From Streptomyces sp. ISL-43 (GTDB lineage: Bacteria; Actinomycetota; Actinomycetes; Streptomycetales; Streptomycetaceae): a stretch of 48,726 nt of DNA. Where the stretch lies: the NCBI RefSeq assembly GCF_018614195.1, contig NZ_JAGGOT010000099.1, positions 1-48,726 on the forward strand, in the 5' to 3' direction. Below are positions 1 to 8,245 of this stretch, piece by piece. The notes under the pieces are model-generated. The model saw nothing but the letters and a program-made list of their open reading frames with translations, ran no database searches and was not told the DNA's origin. The position numbers and the translations under genes were made by a program. How positions within the stretch are numbered: position 1 is the first letter of the stretch; each line of letters begins with the position of its first letter.

Positions 1-70
1 CTAACGCGGCGCAGCACTAGCTTGGGAGAAGACGCGGCGCACGGGGCGGCGCGTCGGGAGGGGGACACGC

Positions 71-397
71 ATGTACCGGCAGGGGGACGTACTCATCGTG
101 CCGCTCGAGGAATCGGCGGTGCCTTCGTACGCCGCTGACGCGCCCTCGGAACCCCGGGACGGGCGCGGGCGGCTCGTACTGGCGCTGGGCGAGGTGACAG
201 GGCACGCACACGCAGTGCTGGGGCCGGGCCGACTGGTGCGGGAGCCGGGGCCGTTGGCGCCGCTGCTGCTGCATCTGCCCGACGGGGGGCGGGTGGTGCA
301 CGAGGAGCACGCCGCGATACCGCTGCCGAAGGGCTGGTTCCGGGTGGTCCGGCAGCGGGAGTACGTGCCCGGCTCGGTGCGGATCGTGGCGGACTGA
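71..397 (+). CDS. Conserved small protein of unknown function
   Basis: A 108-residue soluble protein that I cannot assign to a named family. It opens with MYRQGDVLIVPL and has a central E-V-T-G-H-A-H stretch with closely spaced histidines, then an H-E-E-H motif near residue 78, so metal binding is conceivable but unproven. A strong purine-rich ribosome site (GGGAGGGGG) sits just upstream of the ATG. The stop codon is immediately followed by the GTG of the DUF6745-like gene, so the two are almost certainly one transcript and probably work together. No signal peptide or membrane segment is visible. Confidence 0.75.
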   Translation: MYRQGDVLIVPLEESAVPSYAADAPSEPRDGRGRLVLALGEVTGHAHAVLGPGRLVREPGPLAPLLLHLPDGGRVVHEEHAAIPLPKGWFRVVRQREYVPGSVRIVAD

Positions 398-1525
398 GTG
401 ACCGAGGGGGACGTGGTGACGGCGGCGGAGGGGGTCCTGATGGAGGGGATGGGGCAGGTGGGCGGGCCGGAGAGACTTGACGTGACGGACGTGACGGACG
501 GAGTGCACGGGGTCGACGGGTGGCGGGCGGTAGCCGCGGCGACCGGGCCCGCGGACCGGGCGGCGGCGGAGGCCGGCGTGCGTCTCGGCTACCGCACGGC
601 GGGGCTGCCCGAGCCGGAGCGGATCGTGTGGGCCGACTCGCCGCGCGCCGCGCTAGGCCTGCTGGGCGATTCGGACGGCCCGTGGGGGACGGACGTGCGG
701 GGGCGCAGCGTGCGGGAGGCGGTCCGCAGCGCGCCCTGGGCGGCCGAGCGTGCCCGCTGCCACGAGCTGCTGGGCCCCCGGGGCTGGGGCCGGAGATGGG
801 CGCTGACGGGCGGCCGGCTGTGGGAGAACACCGAGCGACTGGCCGGCCGGATCCGCACCGGGCTCGTCGAGGAGCAGGCGGGAGACACCGCGGAGGAAGC
901 CGAGGTCCGGCTGCTGCTCCTGGACGCCGTGCTCGGCCAGCACGACGCGGCCTGGCTGTGCGCGTTCGACACGGGCGAGGGCACACCGCTGGAGGGGCTC
1001 GCCGCGGTCGCCCGGGCGGCGGGCTGGTGGTGGCCGTACGAGCGGCTTGCCGTGCTGTGCGAGCGCCCGGTGGAGCTGCACCGGGACGAGGCGGGCCGCC
1101 TGGACCGCGGTGACGGCCCCGCCCTCGCGTTCCCGGACGGCTTCGCGCTGTACGCGTGGCGCGGGATGCCCGTGCCCGCGGATTTCCTGGCCGGGCTGGA
1201 CGCGTTGACGCCCGAGCGCATCCGGGACGAGGAGAACGCGGAGCTGCGCCGGGTGATGCTGGAGCACTACGGCTACGAGCGCTACCTCGCCGAATCGGGC
1301 GCCGAGCCCGTGCACCGGGACGGGACGGGCGTCCTGTGGCGGACGCCGCTGCCGGGCGACGAGGACGTCGTGATGGTGGAGGTGGTCAACTCCACGCCGG
1401 AGCCGGACGGCACGAGCCGCACGTACTGGCTGCGGGTGCCGCCGGACACGCGGACCGCGAGGCAGGGGGTGGCCTGGACCTTCGGCCTCGACGCGGAGGT
1501 GTACTCACCGGTACGGGAGACCTGA
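398..1525 (+). CDS. DUF6745 domain-containing protein
   Basis: A 375-residue protein resembling the DUF6745 family common in Streptomyces and other actinobacteria. Its function is not known. Recognisable family features are the W-A-D-S-P segment near residue 77, the aromatic cluster AGWWWPYERL around residue 210, and the C-terminal V-N-S-T-P-E-P-D-G-T block followed by W-L-R-V-P-P. The GTG start touches the stop of the 108-residue gene upstream, giving translational coupling. The first 40 residues are poorly conserved-looking, so a later internal start is possible. It converges on the DUF4383 gene with only a 12-base gap. Confidence 0.75.
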   Translation: MTEGDVVTAAEGVLMEGMGQVGGPERLDVTDVTDGVHGVDGWRAVAAATGPADRAAAEAGVRLGYRTAGLPEPERIVWADSPRAALGLLGDSDGPWGTDVRGRSVREAVRSAPWAAERARCHELLGPRGWGRRWALTGGRLWENTERLAGRIRTGLVEEQAGDTAEEAEVRLLLLDAVLGQHDAAWLCAFDTGEGTPLEGLAAVARAAGWWWPYERLAVLCERPVELHRDEAGRLDRGDGPALAFPDGFALYAWRGMPVPADFLAGLDALTPERIRDEENAELRRVMLEHYGYERYLAESGAEPVHRDGTGVLWRTPLPGDEDVVMVEVVNSTPEPDGTSRTYWLRVPPDTRTARQGVAWTFGLDAEVYSPVRET

Positions 1526-1537
1526 CGCGCCCGGGCC

Positions 1538-1999
1538 TCAGCCCCGGCCCCGGCGCGGGACCGGCGGGGTGCGGCCGAGGATCAGGCCGAGGACGACCAT
1601 GGCCAGGCCCAGACCGAAGTGCAGCCAGTTGTCCGCGGTGTTGACCGGGATGAAGTTGGCGTCGGTGCCGCGGTCGACGAGGAGCCCGTACAGCCACAGC
1701 ACCAGGTAGACGGCTCCGCCGCCGATCAGGTAGGTGCGCGCCGTGCCCGGGGTGCGCGAGAGGGCGATACCGGCGAGCCCGAAGATCAGGTGCACGATGT
1801 TGTGCAGGACCGACACCTGGAAGAGGCCGAACAGCTCGGCGCCCGAGTCGTGTCCGGCGAAGGTCATCGCGTCGTAGTTCGTGGTGGGGCCGGGGATCAT
1901 GCCGAGCACTCCGGCCACGAGGAACGCCGCGCCGATCAGCAGCGCGGCCCACTGCACCAGCGATCCGGGAGCCGCGGCGGGGCGGCTGCGAGGGGACAT
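1538..1999 (-). CDS. DUF4383 domain membrane protein
   Basis: A 153-residue integral membrane protein of the DUF4383 type. Four hydrophobic helices can be read: about residues 15-35 (WAALLIGAAFLVAGVLGMI), 60-80 (VLHNIVHLIFGLAGIAL), 88-105 (YLIGGGAVYLVLWLYGLLV) and 122-142 (WLHFGLGLAMVVLGLILG). The V-L-H-N-I-V-H-L and D-N-W-L-H motifs are typical of the family. Its role is unknown and it is often found near stress-response genes. I chose the ATG at 1999 because a textbook AAGGAGG lies 7 bases upstream; the open frame extends further but without family-like sequence. It is monocistronic and points away from the glycosyltransferase region. Confidence 0.85.
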   Translation of the reverse strand: MSPRSRPAAAPGSLVQWAALLIGAAFLVAGVLGMIPGPTTNYDAMTFAGHDSGAELFGLFQVSVLHNIVHLIFGLAGIALSRTPGTARTYLIGGGAVYLVLWLYGLLVDRGTDANFIPVNTADNWLHFGLGLAMVVLGLILGRTPPVPRRGRG

Positions 2000-2189
2000 G
2001 GCGAGCCTCCTTCGCTCAGGACGGCCCCGGGACGAAAGCCCGGACCCCGTCCCCTGGCGGCTACCCCGGTTTCCGGAGACTACGCGGTGCCACCGCTGGA
2101 GCGCGTGTCTCTTGGGAGGCCAAGATGACGATCTGGTCGAAGCGCGCGCCGACCTGCCGAGTGTATTGGTCCGCCCGGGTAGGCGGCCT

Positions 2190-3431
2190 TCAGCCGAGCC
2201 GCTCCAGTGCGGTGAGGACCCGCGCCGCGCCGTCCTCACGGGAGAGCCCGGCGGCGAGGTGGTGGGAGCGGGCGGCGAAGGCCGGGGTGCGGGTGGCTGC
2301 GACGATCGCGGCGGCCAGCCGGGTTGTGGTCAGGCGTTGGTAGCGAAGCGGTGGGCCGCAGACGCCCAGAGCGTTGAGGCGGGCAGCCCAGAAGTGCTGG
2401 TCCAACTGCACCGGTACGGGGATGGCCGGGACCCCTGCGCGCAGACCGGCCGCCGTGGTGCCGGCGCCGGCGTGGTGGATCACGGCGGCGGTGCGCGGGA
2501 ACAGCCAGGCGTGGGGCACCTCTTGGACGGTGAGCAGCTCGTCGCCCTCGGCGTGCAGGCCCGACCATCCCGCCTGGACGATGCCGCGCACCTTGGCCCG
2601 TCGCAGGGCCTCGGAGACGAGGGCGCTCAGCCGCTCCGCATCGGCGGCGACGAAGCTGCCGAAGCCGACGAACACGGGCGGGGGCCCCGCGTCGAGGAAA
2701 TCCAGCAGCCGTGGTTCGGGTTGCCAGCCGGGCGGTGTCGCGGGCCACCAGTACCCGGAGATCTGGTGGCCTTCGGGCCAGTCCGCGGGGCGGCGGACGA
2801 CCATCGGGCTGAAACCGTGCAGGACCGTGCGTCCGGGCGGCAGGCCCAGCGGGCCGCCGAACCGCCGTGCGGGCAGGCCCAGTTCACGCCGTAGTTCGCT
2901 CACCGCCGGGGCGAAGATGCGGTCCGTGGCGGCCCACAGGGCCCGCGCCGCCAGCCTGTTGCCGTACGGCCCGAACGACCGGGACCCCGTGACCAAGGGC
3001 GGGAAGGCGCCCGTCGGTTCGATCGGCTGCAGGTAGACGCCGATGCTGGGCAGCCCGGACGCTTCGCCGAGTGCCGAGCACATGGGGTCGGTGAGCGTGG
3101 AGGTCAGGAGTACGTCAGCGCCCTGCCGGACGGCGTCCACGACGCCCTCGGTGAGCCGGGGCATGAACTCCCGGGCCATGCGCATCAGCCGGGCCATGGC
3201 CACGGGAGGGCTGACCGCGCGGGCCAGTCCCTGGCCGGCCGCCGAAGCCAGTTCCTCGCGCGGGTCCAGGGGAAGCGGACGGAAGCCGAGTCCGAGGGCC
3301 GTCACCGCGCTGTCGAAGCGGCTGTGCGTGGCGATCGTCACCTCGTGTCCCGCAGAACGCAGCCGCGTCCCCAATCCGGTGTAAGGGGCGACGTCGCCCC
3401 AGGATCCCGCGGTCACGATCAGTACGCGCAC
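2190..3431 (-). CDS. GT1-family glycosyltransferase (UDP-sugar dependent, MGT/sterol-type)
   Basis: A 413-residue GT-B fold glycosyltransferase. The N-terminus MRVLIVTAGSWGDVAPYTGL has the glycine-rich acceptor-domain start of the family-28/GT1 group. The donor-binding C-terminal half carries VIHHAGAGTTAAGLRAGVP followed by P-V-Q-L-D-Q-H-F-W-A, the counterpart of the plant/bacterial sugar-nucleotide signature, with the HHAGAGTT diphosphate loop intact. Length is normal for the family. It probably transfers a sugar from a nucleotide donor to a lipid, macrolide or terpenoid acceptor; the acceptor cannot be read from the sequence. No biosynthetic cluster surrounds it, so self-protection by macrolide glycosylation or glycolipid synthesis are both possible. 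Confidence 0.88.
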   Translation of the reverse strand: MRVLIVTAGSWGDVAPYTGLGTRLRSAGHEVTIATHSRFDSAVTALGLGFRPLPLDPREELASAAGQGLARAVSPPVAMARLMRMAREFMPRLTEGVVDAVRQGADVLLTSTLTDPMCSALGEASGLPSIGVYLQPIEPTGAFPPLVTGSRSFGPYGNRLAARALWAATDRIFAPAVSELRRELGLPARRFGGPLGLPPGRTVLHGFSPMVVRRPADWPEGHQISGYWWPATPPGWQPEPRLLDFLDAGPPPVFVGFGSFVAADAERLSALVSEALRRAKVRGIVQAGWSGLHAEGDELLTVQEVPHAWLFPRTAAVIHHAGAGTTAAGLRAGVPAIPVPVQLDQHFWAARLNALGVCGPPLRYQRLTTTRLAAAIVAATRTPAFAARSHHLAAGLSREDGAARVLTALERLG

Positions 3432-3517
3432 GACCTCATGATGTCACGCCCGAACCTGGGCGAGGAATGTCGCCGCCCAGGTCGAAGAGGGTCTCGGGCT
3501 CTGCCCGGAGATCCGCA

Positions 3518-3553
3518 GCCCGGCCGACGGCCCGGCCGACGGCCCGGCCGACG
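3518..3553. repeat. Three tandem copies of a 12-base GC repeat
   Basis: Three perfect copies of gcccggccgacg lie head to tail in the 267-base gap between the glycosyltransferase start and the VOC gene end. No gene is evident in the gap. The repeat is probably a slippage product. Confidence 0.9.
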
Positions 3554-3580
3554 GTCTCAGGAACGGCAGGGTGTCGGGAT

Positions 3581-3617
3581 GGAGAAGCTTCGGCGCGAGA
3601 AGCCGGACAGCTTCTCC
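3581..3617. terminator. Inverted repeat, possible terminator of the VOC gene
   Basis: Perfect 9-base arms, ggagaagct at 3581-3589 and agcttctcc at 3609-3617, flank a 19-base loop. It lies about 80 bases past the stop of the VOC gene and upstream of the glycosyltransferase start on the same strand. It could be a rho-independent-like terminator or an operator for the glycosyltransferase. There is no U-tract, so the assignment is weak. Confidence 0.35.
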
Positions 3618-3698
3618 GTTGTTGCGGAGACGTATGGGGACGGCTTCCACTCGTAGCTCCGGAGCTCGACACAGGTACGTTCCGCTCCGCGGCCCGGC

Positions 3699-4085
3699 TC
3701 AGGGGCGGAAGCGCAGTGGGTGATCGGCCGGCACCTCCACGACGGCGATGCGCACGCCGTCCGGGTCGGCGAGCCACATCTCGATCAGGCCCCAGGGCTC
3801 GCGGAGCGGAGGCCGCAGCACCTCCGCACCCCGGCCGCGCAGTTCCTCGTACGCCGCCTGCGCGTCGGCGACTTGGAGCCACAGTCGCAGCCCGGGCGCG
3901 GGCGGCGCCTCGGCGCGGCCCGACACCTCCAGGAACCCGCCGCCGAGGAAGTAGACCGTGCCGCGCTCGGGGCCGGTCCCGAACTCGCGGTAGACGGCGA
4001 GGCCCAGGACGTCCCCGTAGAAGACGCGTGAGCGCTCGGGATCGGTGGGGCACAGCAGAACCCTGCTGCCCAGTACGTGCACCAT
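3699..4085 (-). CDS. VOC (glyoxalase/bleomycin-resistance) family protein
   Basis: A 128-residue single-domain VOC protein. It has the paired beta-alpha-beta-beta-beta modules: RVLLCPTDPERSRVFYGDVLG (first, with S-x-x-F-Y), then LRLWLQVADAQAAYEELRGRG and M-W-L-A-D-P-D-G-V-R-I at the end. The family covers metal-dependent lyases, dioxygenases and drug-sequestering proteins, and the substrate here cannot be told. I chose ATG 4085, which has GAAGG 7 bases upstream, over the GTG six codons earlier at 4103. It lies 76 bases upstream of nothing obviously related, convergently arranged with neither neighbour; all genes here read on the minus strand. Confidence 0.85.
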   Translation of the reverse strand: MVHVLGSRVLLCPTDPERSRVFYGDVLGLAVYREFGTGPERGTVYFLGGGFLEVSGRAEAPPAPGLRLWLQVADAQAAYEELRGRGAEVLRPPLREPWGLIEMWLADPDGVRIAVVEVPADHPLRFRP

Positions 4086-4161
4086 GGTCGAACCTTCGCT
4101 CACTCGCAGCCCGAACGGAACGGCCGGGCGTCGCCCTCACCCCGGTGTCCCGAGATCATCC

Positions 4162-6300
4162 TCATCGGAGCGTGCCTTCGGCGAGGGCCGCCAGGACGCG
4201 GTCCGGGGTGAGGGGGAGTTCACGGATCCGGTGGCCGCTCGCGTGGTGGAAGGCGTTGCCGATGGCCGCCGCCGTGCCGACGATGCCGATCTCGCCGATG
4301 CCCTTGCTGCCCATCGGGTTGAGGTGCTTGTCGTGCTCGTCCACCCAGTGCACCTCGATGTCGGGCACGTCGGCGTGGGCGGGGATGTGGTACGAGGCGA
4401 GGTCGTTCTCGGTGAAGTCCCCGAAGGCGGGGTCCACGGTGCTGTGTTCGGTGAGGGCCATGCCCAGCCCCATGATCATGCCGCCGACGAGTTGGGAACG
4501 GGCGGTCAGCGGGTTGAGGATGCGGCCCGCGGCGAAGACGCCCAGCAGCCGCCGCACCCGGACCTCGCCGGTGACGGTGTCGGCCTGCACCTCCGCGAAG
4601 TGGGCGCCGAAGGCGTGCCGGGCGTACGGGGACTTCTGCTTGGCGGAGGCCGTCGTATCCGCGGGGACGGACACCCCGGCCTCCGGGAGCGGGCCGGTGC
4701 GGCGGGCGAGGAGGTCGAGGAGGCTCGTGCAGGCGTCGTGGACCGCCCAGCCCCAGGAGGCGGTGCCCGCCGAGCCGCCGGCCACCGAGCCCTGCGGCAG
4801 CGCGGAGTGCCCGATCTCCACCGTCACCCGGTCCAGGGGGACCCGTAGCGCGTCGGCGGCGATCTGCGCCAGGACGGTACGGGCGCCGGTGCCGAGGTCG
4901 GTGGCGTTGGTCTGGACGAGGTACGTGCCGTCGGGGAGGGCGTGCGCCCGTGCGGAGGAGGGAGCGATGTACACCGGGTAGGTGGCGGCGGCGACCCCGG
5001 TGCCGATCAGCAGCGGGCCGTCCCGGCCGGGTGTGCGCCGGGCGGCCCAGTCGAAGCGGGCGGCCCCCTCGCGCAGGCATTCCACCAGGTGGCGGCTGCT
5101 GAACGGGTGGCCGCTGTCGGGTTCCGCGTGGGGTTCGTTGCGGACGCGCAGCTCGACCGGGTCGATGCCGAGGGCGTCGGCCAGCTCGTCCATGGCCGAT
5201 TCCAGGGCGTACATGCCGGGGCACTCGCCGGGAGCCCGCATCCAGGAGGGCGTGGGCACGTCGAGCGGGACGACGCGGTGGGTGGTGAGGAGCGCGGGTG
5301 CGGCGTACATGACGCGGGCGGGGACGGCTGCCTGTTCTACGAACTCGCGGACGCGGGAGGTGTGGGTGGTGACCTCGTGGGCGACGGCGGTGAGCGTGCC
5401 GTCCGTACGGGCGCCCAGGCGCACGCGGTGCAGGGTGGGCGCGCGGTGGCCGACGACGGCCGCGAGGTGGCGCCGGGGGAGGGCGACGGTGACGGGGCGG
5501 CCGGTGTGCCGTGCGGCCATCACGGCGAGGACGACGTGCGGGCGGGGGGTGCCCTTGCAGCCGAAGGCGCCGCCGATGTGCTCGGAGACCACCGTGACGC
5601 GGTCTTCGGGCAGCGCGAAGAGGGAAGCCAGGGTGGAGCGTACGAGTCCGGAGCCCTGGCTGGAGTCGTACACGGTGAGGGTGCCGGCGTCGGCGTCCGC
5701 GTCGGTGCCGGCCTCCCACTGGGCGGTGGCGGCGTGCGGCTCCATGGGGTGGTTGTGCAGCGGCGGCACGGTGTACGCGCAGTCCACCCGGACCGGCGCG
5801 GCGGCGAACGCGGCGGCCGCGTCGCCCTGTTCGCGGTGGGCGGGGTAGCCGCCGTTGACCTGTTCGGGGGTGTAGGCGGCCGGGTGGGCGGTGTGCAGGA
5901 CGACGTCGTGGGGCTCGGTGTCGTAGGCGACGCGGACTGCGGCCGCCGCGGCGCGGGCCGCCTCCAGGGTCTCGGCGACGGCCAGGGCCACGTACCAGCC
6001 GCGGTGGGGCACGTCGGGGTCCTGGAGCACACGGAGGGTGGGGTCGTCGGCGGGGCCCAGCCTGGGTGCGTCGTAGGGGGTGAGGACGGCGAGGACGCCG
6101 GGCTGCGCGAGCGCGTCGGCGGTGTCGACGGCGGTGACGCGGCCGCCGGCGACGGTGGCCGGGACCGGCCATCCGTACACCCGGCCCGGCGGGGCGTACT
6201 CGGCCGCGTAGAGAGCCCTTCCGGTGACCTTCTCCCGGCCCTCGAGGCGGGTGGCGGGGCTGCCGAGGGCGGGCGCGGGGGCGGCGGGGCTGGAGTCCAT
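4162..6300 (-). CDS. Molybdopterin-binding subunit of a PaoABC-like aldehyde oxidoreductase
   Basis: A 712-residue large subunit of the xanthine-oxidase family, smaller than XdhB-type subunits and close in size to E. coli PaoC. It begins S-P-A-T-R-L-E-G-R-E-K-V-T-G, the usual entry to the a/b-hammerhead domain. It contains GGAFGCKG (about residue 250), the APGECPGMYALESAMDELA segment, and GSKGIGEIG near the C-terminus, whose glutamate (about residue 670) is the catalytic base in this family. It binds the molybdenum cofactor and oxidises an aldehyde or N-heterocycle. The start has GAGGA upstream. It is third in a paoABC-type operon, separated from the FAD subunit by a repeat-rich 161-base gap. 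No XdhC-like maturation chaperone is nearby. Confidence 0.9.
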   Translation of the reverse strand: MDSSPAAPAPALGSPATRLEGREKVTGRALYAAEYAPPGRVYGWPVPATVAGGRVTAVDTADALAQPGVLAVLTPYDAPRLGPADDPTLRVLQDPDVPHRGWYVALAVAETLEAARAAAAAVRVAYDTEPHDVVLHTAHPAAYTPEQVNGGYPAHREQGDAAAAFAAAPVRVDCAYTVPPLHNHPMEPHAATAQWEAGTDADADAGTLTVYDSSQGSGLVRSTLASLFALPEDRVTVVSEHIGGAFGCKGTPRPHVVLAVMAARHTGRPVTVALPRRHLAAVVGHRAPTLHRVRLGARTDGTLTAVAHEVTTHTSRVREFVEQAAVPARVMYAAPALLTTHRVVPLDVPTPSWMRAPGECPGMYALESAMDELADALGIDPVELRVRNEPHAEPDSGHPFSSRHLVECLREGAARFDWAARRTPGRDGPLLIGTGVAAATYPVYIAPSSARAHALPDGTYLVQTNATDLGTGARTVLAQIAADALRVPLDRVTVEIGHSALPQGSVAGGSAGTASWGWAVHDACTSLLDLLARRTGPLPEAGVSVPADTTASAKQKSPYARHAFGAHFAEVQADTVTGEVRVRRLLGVFAAGRILNPLTARSQLVGGMIMGLGMALTEHSTVDPAFGDFTENDLASYHIPAHADVPDIEVHWVDEHDKHLNPMGSKGIGEIGIVGTAAAIGNAFHHASGHRIRELPLTPDRVLAALAEGTLR

Positions 6301-6342
6301 GGCGGGTCCTCGCGATCCGGGGTGGCGTGGGGCGGAGGGACA

Positions 6343-6474
6343 GGTTCGGGAGCGGGCGCGCGGGAGGTTCGGGAGCGGGTGGAGGGAAGGGCCGGGAGCG
6401 GGCCGTGCGGGAGGTTTGGGAGCGGGGGAGGGAAGGGCCGGGAGCGGGCCGCGCGGGAGGTTCAGGAGCGGGCG
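6343..6474. repeat. Minisatellite of 46-47 base units between two oxidoreductase subunits
   Basis: Unit 1 at 6358-6404 and unit 2 at 6405-6450 are near-identical, sharing gcgggaggtt, gggagcggg, gagggaagggccgggagcgg. Partial copies precede (6343-6357) and follow (6451-6474). The last copy overlaps the 3' end of the FAD-subunit gene. There are no spacers, so this is not CRISPR. The strand asymmetry (G-rich on the plus strand) means the mRNA on the minus strand would be C-rich. Confidence 0.85.
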
Positions 6475-7469
6475 CCCCGGGCGGGGGAGTCCGGTACGAG
6501 GGAGTTCAGCACGTCGCAGGCGAGATTGCGGGCGAGGGCCACCTTGAAGGCGTTGTCGCGCAGCGGCTCCGCCCGGTCGAGCTCGGCGTCGACGGCGTCC
6601 CGTACGGCGCTCTCGGTGGGGATGGCGCCCAGCAGCGCTTCCTCGGCGGTGGTGGCGCGCCAGGGCCGGTGCGCGAGCCCGCCGAAGGCGAGCGCGACAT
6701 GGCGTACGCGACCCTCCGCGATGTCGAGCACGGCGGCGACGGAGGCGAGCGCGAAGGCGTACGAGGCGCGGTCGCGGGCCTTGCGGTACCGCGAGGGCAG
6801 CCCGGCGCACCGCGGCGGGAGCGTGACCGCCGTGACGATCTCGCCGGGCTCCACGACGGTGTCCTGTTCGGGGCGGTCGCCAGGCAGCCGGTGGAACGCG
6901 CTCGCGGGTACGGTACGGGCGCCGTCCGGGCCCTGGAGCTCGACGGCCGCGTCGAGTGCGGCGAGCGCCACGGCCATGTCGGACGGGTGGGTGGCGATGC
7001 ACTGCGCCGAGTGGCCGAGGACGGCGTGGTCGCGGTGCACCCCGTCGCGTGCGCCGCAGCCGGTGCCGGGCTCCCGCTTGTTGCAGGGTTTGGCGACGTC
7101 CTGGAAATAGGGGCAGCGGGTGCGCTGGAGCAGGTTGCCGCCGGTGGTGGCGACGTTGCGCAGCTGGGCCGACGCGCCGGCCAGGAGTGCCTGGGACAGG
7201 GCGGGGTAGCGGTCGCGGACGAGGGGGTGGAGCGCGAGGTCGCTGCCCCGGACCCCGGAGCCGATCCGCAGGCCGCCGTCGGTGGCCTCCTCGACGGAAG
7301 CGAGCGGCAGCCCGGTGAGATCGACGAGGGTGTCGGGGGATTCGACCCCGAGCTTCATGAGGTCCACGAGGTTGGTGCCGCCGCCGAGATAGCGGGAGCC
7401 GGGCCGCCCGCCGTGGGCGGCGACGGCCTCCGGGAGGCTGGTGGCGCGCACGTACGCGAACGGCTTCAC
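6462..7469 (-). CDS. FAD/[4Fe-4S] subunit of a PaoABC-like aldehyde oxidoreductase
   Basis: A 335-residue FAD-binding subunit (CO-dehydrogenase flavoprotein type). GGRPGSRYLGGGTNLVDLMK at residues 20-39 and A-T-T-G-G-N-L-L-Q-R at 107-116 bind FAD. Cysteines C119, C129, C138 and C157, in the context RCPYFQDVAKPCNKREPGTG, match the extra [4Fe-4S] cluster insertion that distinguishes PaoB-type from other family members. It passes electrons from the Mo/2Fe-2S sites to an external acceptor. Its GTG start at 7469 overlaps the TGA of the upstream 2Fe-2S subunit by four bases (GTGA), so translation is coupled. Its last codons run into the minisatellite. Confidence 0.92.
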   Translation of the reverse strand: MKPFAYVRATSLPEAVAAHGGRPGSRYLGGGTNLVDLMKLGVESPDTLVDLTGLPLASVEEATDGGLRIGSGVRGSDLALHPLVRDRYPALSQALLAGASAQLRNVATTGGNLLQRTRCPYFQDVAKPCNKREPGTGCGARDGVHRDHAVLGHSAQCIATHPSDMAVALAALDAAVELQGPDGARTVPASAFHRLPGDRPEQDTVVEPGEIVTAVTLPPRCAGLPSRYRKARDRASYAFALASVAAVLDIAEGRVRHVALAFGGLAHRPWRATTAEEALLGAIPTESAVRDAVDAELDRAEPLRDNAFKVALARNLACDVLNSLVPDSPARGARS

Positions 7470-8047
7470 GCGAGCACCTGCCCGTCGCCGGACACCGTCG
7501 CCGGGGCGGCGTCCTCGGAGGGCGCTGCCGGTGGGGGACCTTCGGAGGCCGCCACGACGTCCAGGACGGCGTCCACGATGCGGGGGTAGGCGCCGCAGCG
7601 GCACAGGTTGCCGCTCATCGCCTCGGCGATCCCGGTACGGCTGAGGTCCGCGGCCCCCGGGTCGGCGGCGGCCTCGGCGAGCAGGCCGGCGGCGGAGCAG
7701 AGCTGGCCGGGGGTGCAGTAGCCGCACTGGAGGGCGTCCCGTTCCACGAAGGCCTCCTGCAAGGGGTGCGGCCCCCGCGTGTCGTCGGCCAGTCCTTCCA
7801 CGGTGGTGACCTGGGTGCCGTCGTGGGCGACGGCGAGCAGCAGGCAGCTGTTGGCGCGCCGCCCGTCGACCAGGACGGTGCAGGCACCGCACTGGCCGTG
7901 GTCACAGCCCTTCTTGGCGCCGGTCAGGCCGAGGTGCTCCCGCAGCAGGTCCAGGAGCGTGACGCGGTGGTCCACGTCGAGCTCGTACCGCCGGCCGTTC
8001 ACATGCAGCCCGACGCGGGAGCGGGTCTCCTGGGGTGGATGCGGCAC
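7466..8047 (-). CDS. 2Fe-2S subunit of a PaoABC-like aldehyde oxidoreductase
   Basis: A 193-residue small subunit with two [2Fe-2S] clusters. The plant-ferredoxin-type cluster uses C48, C53, C56 and C68 (GCDHGQCGAC...C). The second, all-helical cluster uses C108, C111, C149 and C151 (CGYCTPGQLC and GNLCRCGAYPRI). E. coli PaoA has a Tat signal; here no twin-arginine leader is visible, so the complex is probably cytoplasmic. I chose GTG 8047, with AAGGGG upstream, over an in-frame ATG at 8113. It is first in the three-gene operon. The C-terminal 30 residues are Ala/Pro-rich and non-conserved. The 198 bases before it, up to the TetR stop, hold the operon promoter and a small cacac...gtgtg hairpin near 8111-8125. 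Confidence 0.92.
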   Translation of the reverse strand: MPHPPQETRSRVGLHVNGRRYELDVDHRVTLLDLLREHLGLTGAKKGCDHGQCGACTVLVDGRRANSCLLLAVAHDGTQVTTVEGLADDTRGPHPLQEAFVERDALQCGYCTPGQLCSAAGLLAEAAADPGAADLSRTGIAEAMSGNLCRCGAYPRIVDAVLDVVAASEGPPPAAPSEDAAPATVSGDGQVLA

Positions 8048-8245
8048 GGCTTCCCCTTTGTCATGGAGTGTGGAGGTACTTCCTCTCGGATAACCGGTCG
8101 GAGCGGATCTCACACCTCATGTGTGGGGCAAGCGGGTGCGCAGGCAGGCCGGGCCGGTCGCGCGGTCCGGCGCCGCACCGGGGTTCGCGCGGGCCACGGC
8201 CGGCATGCGGGTGGCGGGATCCCCAGGCGGGCGGCGAACCGGCCC

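Noticed and set aside
2125..2343. Plus-strand 72-codon ORF with a good GGGAGG ribosome site
   Set aside because: Most of it is antisense to the conserved C-terminus of the glycosyltransferase and its protein has an Arg/Ala-rich shadow composition.
6343..6474. Possible CRISPR-like repeats
   Set aside because: The units are contiguous, 46-47 bases long and without spacers; no cas genes are present. It is a minisatellite.
4942..7110. A 722-codon open frame antisense to the oxidoreductase operon
   Set aside because: Gly/Val/Arg-rich shadow translation, opposite to clearly conserved genes.
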